In this document: positions 1 through 5,774 of the stretch, piece after piece
How the letters are laid out: every line of letters begins with the position of its first letter
Numbering within the stretch: the stretch's first letter is position 1
Assembly: GCA_035461345.1 (NCBI GenBank)
Contig: DATHVJ010000149.1
Coordinates: forward strand, 1-8,429
Length of the DNA: 8,429 bases
Source of the DNA: DASPWW01 sp035461345
GTDB taxonomy: Bacteria; Actinomycetota; Thermoleophilia; Solirubrobacterales; 70-9
Reading direction: 5' to 3'
Made by a program: the position numbers and the translations under genes
Notes under the pieces: generated by a model
What the model was told of the DNA's origin: nothing
Databases searched by the model: none
Seen by the model: the letters and a program-made list of their open reading frames with translations, nothing else

Positions 1-77
1 GCGACGAGCTCTTCTTCCTCCCCAGCTCGAGCGACCCCGACCAGGTCGGGCTGCTGGCGGAGGCCGCGGGGCTGTAG
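1..77 (+). CDS. 3' end of an unidentified protein-coding gene
   Basis: This is the last 24 codons and TAG stop of a gene that enters from the left edge; the reading frame starts at base 3. The visible C-terminus begins DELFFLPSSSD and ends LLAEAAGL. Codon use is strongly G/C-ending like the rest of the window, and the stop is followed within a few bases by a strong hairpin, which supports a real gene end. The fragment is too short to assign a family, and I do not recognise it. It converges on the PepSY-like gene, with 24 bp between the two stop codons. Confidence 0.6.
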   Translation, partial: DELFFLPSSSDPDQVGLLAEAAGL

Positions 78-90
78 CGCCCCCGCGGCC
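62..90. terminator. Bidirectional hairpin terminator between convergent genes
   Basis: Bases 62-72 pair with 79-90 in an 11 bp, almost wholly G:C stem with one bulged C (84) and a 6-base loop. The loop contains the TAG stop of the upstream + gene. No T-run follows on either strand, as is common for actinobacterial terminators. It ends 11 bp short of the stop of the PepSY-like gene on the other strand, so the same hairpin could end transcription from both sides. The pairing is seen directly; the terminator role is inferred. Confidence 0.55.
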
Positions 91-101
91 CCGCGCCACG
101 G

Positions 102-431
102 CTACTCGTCGTCCGTCTCGTCGGCCTCGTCGCCGACGACCTGCAAGCTACGGTCGAGCTGCACGTCGACCTGCGATCCGTCGTCGCGCGTGACCTCGAT
201 CTCGTAGTAGCTCTCCTCGTCGCCGACCTCGGTGTCGGTCACCTGGCCGCCGCCGGTGTGGTCGAGCGCGGCCGCGCTCGCCCGATCCAGCGCGCTGCCG
301 GTGATCGCCTGATCCGGGCCCTCGGCGCCGTCCTCGGCGCTGCCCGTGGCGCCCGCGATCGCTGCGGCTCCGCCGCCGAGCGCGGCGACCGCGGCGACCC
401 CCGCCAGCACGCCCTTCGTCTTGCCTTGCAT
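102..431 (-). CDS. Exported PepSY-like domain protein
   Basis: This is a 109-residue protein with a basic start (MQGKTKG), a hydrophobic Ala/Gly-rich segment at about residues 8-28 that looks like a signal peptide or membrane anchor, and a PepSY-like region at about 42-100. That region has an alpha segment (ITGSALDRASAAAL) and then two acidic beta strands around SYYEIEVTRDDGS and VDVQLDR. It ends in an acidic tail. PepSY domains are small extracytoplasmic modules often proposed to inhibit peptidases or act in the envelope; the exact role here is unknown. I chose the ATG at 431 because a strong Shine-Dalgarno run (AAGGAAGGAG, 438-447) ends 6 bases before it. ATGs further upstream, at 455 and 482, would place that run inside the gene. 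It is transcribed divergently from the MFS gene, probably from the TACGAT box at 454-459. Confidence 0.85.
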   Translation of the reverse strand: MQGKTKGVLAGVAAVAALGGGAAAIAGATGSAEDGAEGPDQAITGSALDRASAAALDHTGGGQVTDTEVGDEESYYEIEVTRDDGSQVDVQLDRSLQVVGDEADETDDE

Positions 432-453
432 CGTTCGCTCCTTCCTTCGATCC

Positions 454-459
454 ATCGTA
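454..459 (-). promoter_or_regulatory. -10 box (TACGAT) for the PepSY-like gene
   Basis: On the - strand TACGAT matches the actinobacterial TAnnnT -10 pattern. A start about 7 bases downstream (near 447) would give a short leader that begins at the Shine-Dalgarno run. No good -35 hexamer is visible. A second TAnnnT (TACGTT) lies just upstream at 469-474 and is an alternative. Confidence 0.45.
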
Positions 460-525
460 CGTCGCGCCAACGTAGGACGCATCGGTGAGATGGCGATGAG
501 AGGTGGAGCGTGCTAAGCCCTTGCC

Positions 526-2187
526 ATGGCCCCCGCCCGGATCCTGGTCGCAGCCGGAGTCGGGCTGGCGCTCGCCGACGCCTCGGTGGTGACGCTCGCG
601 CTGCCCGAGCTGATCGTCGAGCTCGACACCACGGTCGAGGGCGTCGCCGCCGTCCTCGGCGTCTACACGCTGGCGCTCGCGGCGGCGCTGATCCCAGCTG
701 AGCGGCTGCGCCGGTGGGCGGGGACGGCGCGACTCGGCGCGTGGGGGTTCGCGGCTTTCGCGATCGCCGGCGCGGCGTGCGGGATCGTCGACGCGCTCGC
801 GCCGTTGCTCGTGCTGCGCGCCGCGCAGGCGCTCGCCGCCGCCGCCGGGCTCGTGTGCGGATTCGCCTTCCTGACCGCCGGTGAGCGCGGGCGCGAGCGG
901 CTGTGGACGGCCGCGGCGGTGCTCGGTGCCGCGGCCGGCCCGGCGCTCGGCGGGCTGCTGACCGAGCTGTTCGACTGGCGGGCGATCTTCCTCTTCCAGG
1001 CGCCGGTCGGCCTGCTCGCCGCGGTCGCGGTCGCGCGGTCGTCCGGAGCGGTCGAGCTCGCCGAACCGGTGGCGGAATCGCAGCCGCGCCACCGGCTCGA
1101 GGTCGGGCCCACGGTGGCGCTGGCGCTCGTCTCCGCGGCGCTCAGCGCGGTCCTGTTCCTGCTCGTGCTGCTGCTCGTGTCGGGGTGGTCGATCGCGCCG
1201 CTCGAGGCCGCGCTCGCGGTGACGATCCTGCCGGCCGCCGCGCTGGTCGGGATGCGGATCCGCGGTGACGCGCGGCTGCGCGCCGCCGCCGGGTGCGGGC
1301 TCGTGGGCGCCGGCGTCCTCGGGCTCGCCTTCCTCGGCTCGGCGTCGGTCGCGTGGACGGTCCTCCCGCAGCTCCTCGCGGGGGTCGGGATGGGGCTCGC
1401 GCTGACGTCGCTGATCGGCCCGTTGCTGCCCGAGGAGACTCCGGCGCAGACCGCGGAGCTGCTGGCGATCCGCCACGCCGGGATCACGCTCGCGCTGCTG
1501 ATCCTGGCGCCGATCACGGCGGCCCAGATCGACGACGCCGTCGCCGACACGCGCGAGCGCGGGGCCGCGCTCGTCCTCGACGCGGAGCTCGGGCCGCTCG
1601 ACAAGATCGAGCTTGCCAACGCGGTCACTGCTGAGCTCGACCCCGTCGACCCGCGGGAAACGCTACGGCGCTCGCTCGACGAGGCGGCCCCGGACACCGG
1701 CGACGACCCCGAGGCAGCGGCCGCGTACGCCGAGCTCGCGCGGCGGGCCGACGACGCGCTGATCATCGGCATCGACGACGCGTTCGGCCCTGCTTTCGTG
1801 GTCGCCGGCACGCTGGCGCTGCTCGGCGCGCTGTTCGTCCTCCCGCGCCGCGATCCACGGCCGCTCGGCGCCTCGCTCGCGCTGGTCGGGGTGGGGCTGG
1901 TGCTGATCGCCGTACAGGCGGTGGCGGCGACCCGCGCCGAGCCGGAGCGGGTCGCGATCGTGAACCCGTGCGAGGGTCGCGAGCTGCCCGGCACGGGCGG
2001 GATCGGCGGGATCGTCCAGGACGTCGCCCTCACCGGGCTCGACCGCGCGGCGTGCGAGTTCGGCTCCTCGCGGGAGGAGCTCGCGATCGCGCTCGTCGAC
2101 GACGAGGCCTCGGAGGAGTACGAGGCCGAGCACGGTGTGGACCCGCGCTCGATCGGGGACCTCGCCCGCGGCGCGCTCGGGTTCTAG
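526..2187 (+). CDS. MFS transporter, DHA2-like drug exporter type
   Basis: This is a 553-residue integral membrane protein with about 13 hydrophobic segments. Family marks visible are the first-helix Asp in ALADASVVTLALP (D18), motif C in helix 5 (GAAAGPALGG, 134-143) and the following WRAIFLFQAPVGLL (151-164), which is typical of DHA2 proton-driven exporters. The motif A loop after helix 2 is degenerate (ERLRRWAGTARLG). A hydrophilic stretch of about 85 residues (335-420) separates helix 11 from the last two helices. After the last helix (about 447-468) comes an 80-residue soluble tail with two cysteines (C482, C510). The substrate cannot be told. The ATG at 526 has no well-spaced Shine-Dalgarno: a GAGGTGGAG run is about 18 bases upstream. 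TAAGCC sits exactly at -12 to -7, so a leaderless message is possible. The stop overlaps the stop of the convergent cupin gene. Confidence 0.88.
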   Translation: MAPARILVAAGVGLALADASVVTLALPELIVELDTTVEGVAAVLGVYTLALAAALIPAERLRRWAGTARLGAWGFAAFAIAGAACGIVDALAPLLVLRAAQALAAAAGLVCGFAFLTAGERGRERLWTAAAVLGAAAGPALGGLLTELFDWRAIFLFQAPVGLLAAVAVARSSGAVELAEPVAESQPRHRLEVGPTVALALVSAALSAVLFLLVLLLVSGWSIAPLEAALAVTILPAAALVGMRIRGDARLRAAAGCGLVGAGVLGLAFLGSASVAWTVLPQLLAGVGMGLALTSLIGPLLPEETPAQTAELLAIRHAGITLALLILAPITAAQIDDAVADTRERGAALVLDAELGPLDKIELANAVTAELDPVDPRETLRRSLDEAAPDTGDDPEAAAAYAELARRADDALIIGIDDAFGPAFVVAGTLALLGALFVLPRRDPRPLGASLALVGVGLVLIAVQAVAATRAEPERVAIVNPCEGRELPGTGGIGGIVQDVALTGLDRAACEFGSSREELAIALVDDEASEEYEAEHGVDPRSIGDLARGALGF

Positions 2188-2540
2188 GTCACCTCCGGGT
2201 CCGCCTCGGCCGACTCGGGCGGGGCGAACACGACCAGCAGCTCGAGGTCCTCCGCGACGTCGACGAAGCGGTGCTCGACCCGCTTGGCGACAAACGCGAG
2301 CGAGCCCGGCTCGACCGGGTGGCGCTCGCCGCCGACCTCCAGCTCGGCGCGTCCCGCGAGCACGTAGTAGATCTCGTCCTCAGCGTGCGGCGTCTGGGTG
2401 TCCTCTTCGCCCGCCGCCAGCCGGTACACCCCGGCGCTGAACATCCCGGAGCGCAGGAACTCCGCCCACGCCCGGCCGGAAGCCCGCGCCGCGGTGAGGA
2501 CGTCGCCGACACGGACGTGCTCGAATCCCCGCTCCGTCAC
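2184..2540 (-). CDS. Small single-domain cupin protein
   Basis: This is a 118-residue protein with one conserved beta-barrel cupin domain at about residues 33-107. Motif 1 is seen as PHAEDEIYYVLAG (H52, E56, G63) and motif 2 as PGSLAFVAKRVEH (H90). These are the usual metal-binding positions, although the first motif has H-x-E rather than H-x-H. Enzyme or sensor function cannot be told apart. I chose the GTG at 2540: it lies 8 bp after the stop of the PPOX gene, and AGGCGGG overlapping that stop serves as a ribosome binding site. A GTG at 2582 in the same frame would add 14 residues and overlap the upstream gene. The pair is therefore probably one operon with the PPOX gene first. Its TAG stop shares CTAG with the convergent MFS stop. 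Confidence 0.85.
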   Translation of the reverse strand: MTERGFEHVRVGDVLTAARASGRAWAEFLRSGMFSAGVYRLAAGEEDTQTPHAEDEIYYVLAGRAELEVGGERHPVEPGSLAFVAKRVEHRFVDVAEDLELLVVFAPPESAEADPEVT

Positions 2541-2548
2541 GATCCCGC

Positions 2549-3019
2549 CTAGCGCCGCTCGCGCCGCGCCACGCCGCGACACTCATGCCATGACTCGATC
2601 ACGATGTGGTCCCGGGGCTCGCCGATCCGAACCACGACGAGCTCCGTGATGTCGGCACGGAAGAGGTGGAACGGGCCGGGCGAGGTGTCGCTGTCGCGGA
2701 TCGCCTCCTTGCGCGCCTCGTCGGCGGTCTCCTCGGCTCGTCCCGCGAGCTTCGCGTCGCCGTCCCAGCCGGGAGGGTCGTCGGATCCGCTGTGGAGCGC
2801 GAAGCGGGGGTCGCGGAGCAGGTCGAGCGCCTTCATCGAGCGCCACATGCTGCCCAGAAGCAGGTCGCCGCCGTCGAACTGGATCTCGGTGCCGCTGATC
2901 CGCGGCGAGCCGTCGAGCCGCAGGGTGGCGAGGGTCTTGTGGGTGTGCGCGTCGAGGAACCGCCGCGCGTCCCGGGCCAGATCGGGAGCCTCGCGCTCTA
3001 CCTCCTCCCAGCTCGGCAT
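2549..3019 (-). CDS. Pyridoxamine 5'-phosphate oxidase-related (PPOX-class) flavin-binding protein
   Basis: This is a 156-residue protein of the split-barrel PPOX class, whose members bind FMN, F420 or related cofactors. Visible marks are FLDAHTHKTLATLRLDGSPR (21-40), ISGTEIQFDGGDLLLGSM (41-58), the RSMKALDLLRDPR helix (60-72), and the C-terminal strand region from PGPFHLFRADITEL to IVIESWH. This matches a remembered actinobacterial subfamily of about 150 residues. The cofactor and substrate are not determinable, and it is unlikely to be the vitamin B6 enzyme PdxH itself. I chose the ATG at 3019 (MPSWEEVE) because homologues begin there as I recall them. The longer frame from 3106 would run through the promoter region. 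There is no Shine-Dalgarno, but TACGAT lies at -12 to -7 from the ATG, so the message may be leaderless. It heads an operon with the cupin gene. Confidence 0.87.
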   Translation of the reverse strand: MPSWEEVEREAPDLARDARRFLDAHTHKTLATLRLDGSPRISGTEIQFDGGDLLLGSMWRSMKALDLLRDPRFALHSGSDDPPGWDGDAKLAGRAEETADEARKEAIRDSDTSPGPFHLFRADITELVVVRIGEPRDHIVIESWHECRGVARRERR

Positions 3020-3025
3020 GGTCGG

Positions 3026-3031
3026 ATCGTA
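3026..3031 (-). promoter_or_regulatory. -10 box (TACGAT) of a probable leaderless PPOX transcript
   Basis: On the - strand TACGAT occupies exactly -12 to -7 relative to the A of the PPOX ATG at 3019, so transcription would start at or next to the start codon. The lack of a ribosome binding site there agrees. No clear -35 is seen. Confidence 0.5.
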
Positions 3032-3072
3032 AGGCGCCGCGTGCACGACTGGCGGCCGACCAGCAGCCCGAG

Positions 3073-3078
3073 TACGAT
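3073..3078 (+). promoter_or_regulatory. -10 box (TACGAT) for the DPEW-motif gene
   Basis: TACGAT on the + strand would start transcription near 3085, giving a leader of about 45 bases before the ATG at 3130. It is the divergent partner of the identical box at 3026-3031, with 41 bp between the two hexamers. The -35 is poor. Confidence 0.4.
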
Positions 3079-3084
3079 AGTGCC

Positions 3085-3115
3085 GCCGTCGAGACGGCCG
3101 GAACAATAGGCCGTC
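3085..3115 (+). repeat. Alternating inverted repeats in the leader of the DPEW-motif gene
   Basis: GCCGTC (3085-3090), GACGGCC (3093-3099) and GGCCGTC (3109-3115) form two competing pairings. The first and second segments can form a tight hairpin. The second and third form a perfect 7 bp stem around a 9-base A-rich loop. The array sits just after the predicted transcription start. It could be an operator dyad or an RNA switch-like structure; the sequence does not decide. Confidence 0.45.
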
Positions 3116-3129
3116 CGGCGTGTTTCCCT

Positions 3130-4110
3130 ATGCGTATGGCGGCTCGGCGCCATACCCTCGCGCTCTGCCTCGCCCTCGCACTGCTCGCGGCCACCGCGCC
3201 CAGCGCCATGGCGGGCAGCTCCGGCGTGCGACCGCAGCCCCCGACCAGCGCCGAGGTCGAGCGCGGGACGCAGCGGTTCCTCGACACGCTCGACGAGTCC
3301 GATCGCTCGCGGGCGCGCGCGGCCGGCACCGGCGGCGCCGGACGCGGCTCGAAGGAGCGCCTGTTCCCGGACCGGCGGCTGATCGCCTTCTACGGTGCGC
3401 CGCAGATGGGCGCCACGATCCTGGGGCGCAAATCGATCGGCGGGGCGAAGAGGAAGCTCCGCAAACAGGCGCGGCGCTATGGGGGGGCGGGGATGCCGGT
3501 GATCGAGGGGATGAACCTCGTCGCGGTGATCGCGACGGCCGACCGCGGATCGGACGGCAAGTACCGAACCCGCCAGTCGAACCGTGTCATCGAGCAGTAC
3601 CACGACGCCGCGCGGCAGCTCGACGGGCGCCTGATCCTCGACATCCAGCCGGGTCGCTCCGGCTTCATGACGGAAGTCCGGGCGCTCGACGAGTGGCTCG
3701 AGCGCCCCGACGTCGACATCGCGCTCGATCCCGAGTGGAACGTGGGCAAGCGCGGGCGGCCCGGGCGAACGCGGGGCTCGGTCAACGCCAAGGCCCTGAA
3801 CAAGCTGTCCGCCTACATGGACAAGGTCGTCGCGCGCGAGAACCTGCCGCCGAAGGCGCTCGTTGTCCACCAGTTCCACAACGGGAGCGTCAGGAAGCGC
3901 CACAAGGTCAAGCAGCGCGACGACGTCGCCGTGACGCTCAACTTCGACGGGATCGGCGGGCGCGCTGCCAAGGTCGCCGGATACGAGCGCCTCACGCGCG
4001 ATGAGCTGTTCGCCGGCTTCTCGCTCTTCTACCGGCTCGACAACGGGCTCATGACACCGCGCCAGGTGACCCGCCTGGACCCGACCCCGAACTACGTGCT
4101 CTACCAGTAG
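3130..4110 (+). CDS. Secreted protein of an uncharacterised actinobacterial family (DPEW motif)
   Basis: This is a 326-residue exported protein. A signal peptide is visible: basic MRMAARRH, a Leu/Ala core at 9-25, and a likely cut after AMA (26-28). There is no lipobox cysteine. After a disordered-looking, charged linker (about 30-78) comes a single globular domain. Its landmark motifs are AFYGAP (86-91), VAVIATA (131-137), DIQPGR (171-176), LDPEW (199-203), VVHQF (245-249) and GFSLFY (296-301). I recall this motif order from hypothetical secreted proteins and lipoproteins of Streptomyces and other actinobacteria. Alternating strand-helix spacing and acidic residues at strand ends suggest a TIM-barrel-like, possibly glycan-acting fold, but that is inference. 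No function is assigned. The ATG at 3130 has no ribosome binding site; a second ATG at 3136 is equally possible. Confidence 0.82.
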   Translation: MRMAARRHTLALCLALALLAATAPSAMAGSSGVRPQPPTSAEVERGTQRFLDTLDESDRSRARAAGTGGAGRGSKERLFPDRRLIAFYGAPQMGATILGRKSIGGAKRKLRKQARRYGGAGMPVIEGMNLVAVIATADRGSDGKYRTRQSNRVIEQYHDAARQLDGRLILDIQPGRSGFMTEVRALDEWLERPDVDIALDPEWNVGKRGRPGRTRGSVNAKALNKLSAYMDKVVARENLPPKALVVHQFHNGSVRKRHKVKQRDDVAVTLNFDGIGGRAAKVAGYERLTRDELFAGFSLFYRLDNGLMTPRQVTRLDPTPNYVLYQ

Positions 4111-4162
4111 CCGCGGGCCGCGCAGCGACCCGTCTTCTGTTCAAATGTCCTGTTCCGCAACC

Positions 4163-4170
4163 AGGAGGGA
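4163..4170 (+). promoter_or_regulatory. Ribosome binding site fixing the HtaA-like start
   Basis: AGGAGGGA lies 7 bases before the GTG at 4178. It sets that start in preference to the in-frame ATG at 4145, which has no such site and would put the run inside the gene. Confidence 0.75.
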
Positions 4171-4177
4171 AGTCGAC

Positions 4178-5272
4178 GTGACCAATCGAGACTGCACACA
4201 CGAGGCCGCTCCGCGGCGCGTGATCGGGGCCGCCACCCTGGTTCTGGTAGCGGCAGGCGCGCTGGCGCTCGCCTCGACCGCCGGCGCGAAGCCGGAGGCG
4301 GTCAGCGGCGGGACCACGACGCTGAAGATGACGCGCGCGGTGGCGGAGTTCTTCGCCGACACGGGCACCAAGGTCAAGGCGATCAAGCCCGCCAAGGACA
4401 AGAAGTCCGGGATCCAGCTCCCGATCCGCAGCGGCGAGCTCGACTCGAAGAAGGCGAAGGGGAGCGTCAAGCAGGACGGCGGCATCACGCTGAGGGGCGA
4501 TGGGGGCAAGGCCAAGATCACCAAGCTCGCCGCGAAGTTCGGCAAGCGCTCGAAGCTGACCGCGACGGTGGACGGCGACAAGACGAAGCTCTTCGAGCTC
4601 GACACGGACAAGGCGAAGGTGAGGCAGAAGGGCTCGACCGTCACCTACTCCAAGATCAAGGCGATCACGACGCGCGAGGCGGGGACGCTGATCGAGGAGA
4701 TCACCGACATGGAGCTCCAGGAGGCCGAGTTCAAGTTCGCGAAGCTGAAGCTGAAGGCGGAGACCGGTGGCGGCGAGGTGAAGCTGAGCGGCGGGGACGC
4801 GGGCCTGGTCCTCGACCCGGCGGCGCGCACGAAGCTCAACGCCCAGGGGATCACCCGGGCGGCGGTCAGCCCCGCCACGAGGCAGGGCGATGAGTACTCG
4901 TTCCCGGTGCTCGGCGGCGAGGTGGCCGAGGACGGGGGATCCGGCGTGATCCGGCTCGATGGCGGCATCCGGCTGACCAAGGGCGGGACCAACCTCGAGC
5001 TGACCAAGCCGCGGATCCACCTCGGAGACGGCGAGATCACCGCGGTCGTCGGCGGCGAGCGTCGCACAGTGATGTCGTTCCCCGCCAACAGGGTCGAGGT
5101 CGCGGTCGAGGGCCGGAACGTGACCGTGACCGGGATTCGGGCGAGGCTGACCGAGGACGGCGCGGCGGCGATCAACGACGCCTTCGGCGGCAACGCGTTC
5201 GCGGAGGGCGACAAGTTCGGCGAGCTCGAGGTGGCCGCCACCTCGCCGGAAGAGGGATCCGAGGACGGCTGA
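4178..5272 (+). CDS. Secreted protein with two HtaA-like domains
   Basis: This is a 364-residue exported protein with a signal peptide (RRVIGAAT then a hydrophobic core to about residue 33, cut near STAGA/KPE). Two tandem copies of an HtaA-like beta module follow, at about 46-195 and 200-355. Shared landmarks are LPIRSGELD / FPVLGGEVA, DGGITLRGDGG / DGGIRLTKGGT, KLTATVDGDKT / EITAVVGGERR and STVTYSKIKA / RNVTVTGIRA. The family is named after corynebacterial heme-binding HtaA. Here the mature protein has one His (H281), two Tyr and no Cys, so heme binding is not supported by sequence. The first copy is extremely Lys-rich; the second is acidic to neutral. It probably acts at the cell surface. 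The lipoprotein gene follows 16 bp downstream, probably in the same operon. Confidence 0.82.
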   Translation: MTNRDCTHEAAPRRVIGAATLVLVAAGALALASTAGAKPEAVSGGTTTLKMTRAVAEFFADTGTKVKAIKPAKDKKSGIQLPIRSGELDSKKAKGSVKQDGGITLRGDGGKAKITKLAAKFGKRSKLTATVDGDKTKLFELDTDKAKVRQKGSTVTYSKIKAITTREAGTLIEEITDMELQEAEFKFAKLKLKAETGGGEVKLSGGDAGLVLDPAARTKLNAQGITRAAVSPATRQGDEYSFPVLGGEVAEDGGSGVIRLDGGIRLTKGGTNLELTKPRIHLGDGEITAVVGGERRTVMSFPANRVEVAVEGRNVTVTGIRARLTEDGAAAINDAFGGNAFAEGDKFGELEVAATSPEEGSEDG

Positions 5273-5288
5273 GCGCCGCCTGAGATCG

Positions 5289-5774
5289 TTGCTCGCACCG
5301 GCGACGCCGCTGCTCGCGGCGGCGGCGCTCGCCGGTTGCGGGCCTTTCGGCGACGACGGTGACGGAAGCGAGGCGCTGAGCGAGGAGGACCTCGCCGTCC
5401 GCGGCGACGAGATCTGCCGCGCGGCGCAGGAGCGGGTCGCCGAGCTGCAGAGCGACCCGCCGGCCGGCCGCGAAGACTCGATCCGCTTCGCGGAGGATCT
5501 GATCGCGGTCTTCGAGGACGAGGTCGCGCAGCTCGAATCGCTCGACCCTCCCGACGAGCGCGCCCAGGCGTTCGACCGCTACCTCGACGCGCGCCGGGAG
5601 GCGATCGAGTTGCTCGAACAGGGGCGCGACGCCGCCGAGCAGAACGACCCGCAGGGATACGCCGACGCCCAGGCGGAGGCCGCCGCGGGCCAGGTCGGGC
5701 GCGCGGAGCTCGCGCAGCGGGCGGGCCTCAGCGACTGCAGCCGGGTCGCGCGCGCCGCCCCGTCGGGCGACTGA
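5289..5774 (+). CDS. Small lipoprotein with helical, acidic domain
   Basis: This protein is about 161 residues with a lipobox (LAGC, 14-17), so the mature protein should be lipid-anchored on the outer face of the membrane. After an Asp/Gly-rich spacer, residues 34-148 are almost all amphipathic helix rich in Glu, Ala and Arg, probably a helical bundle or coiled coil. Two further cysteines (C43, C150) flank the bundle and could form a disulfide. I recall similar lipoproteins in Solirubrobacterales, with no known function. The start is uncertain: TTG at 5289 is the first standard start codon in frame, but gives a signal peptide with no positive charge. A CTG at 5280 would add an Arg-containing start (MRSLLAP). 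Neither has a clear ribosome binding site, so translation may be coupled to the HtaA-like gene just upstream. Its TGA abuts the convergent stop. Confidence 0.78.
   Translation: MLAPATPLLAAAALAGCGPFGDDGDGSEALSEEDLAVRGDEICRAAQERVAELQSDPPAGREDSIRFAEDLIAVFEDEVAQLESLDPPDERAQAFDRYLDARREAIELLEQGRDAAEQNDPQGYADAQAEAAAGQVGRAELAQRAGLSDCSRVARAAPSGD

Noticed and set aside
148..1476. Long - strand open frame (442 codons) across the PepSY and MFS genes
   Set aside because: Its translation is low-complexity Arg/Gly/Asp/Glu/Pro text typical of the antisense of GC-rich genes. It covers two well-supported genes and has no family motif.
663..2033. Long - strand open frame (456 codons) antisense to the MFS gene
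   Set aside because: Ser/Ala/Pro-rich shadow with no hydrophobic or domain pattern, whereas the + strand shows clear transporter motifs.
2998..3903. - strand open frame of 301 codons antisense to the DPEW-motif gene
   Set aside because: No recognisable domain; the + strand has a signal peptide and ordered family motifs.
3120..4004. + strand open frame of 294 codons in another frame of the DPEW-motif gene
   Set aside because: Arg-rich shadow sequence; the frame starting at 3130 is the coding one.
4111..4144. CGCG-GGC-CGCG hairpin after the DPEW-motif gene as a terminator
   Set aside because: Only a 4 bp stem, easily expected by chance in this composition.
4178..5272. Heme-uptake function for the HtaA-like protein
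   Set aside because: The mature protein has a single His and few Tyr, and no heme transporter genes are nearby; only the fold resemblance is supported.
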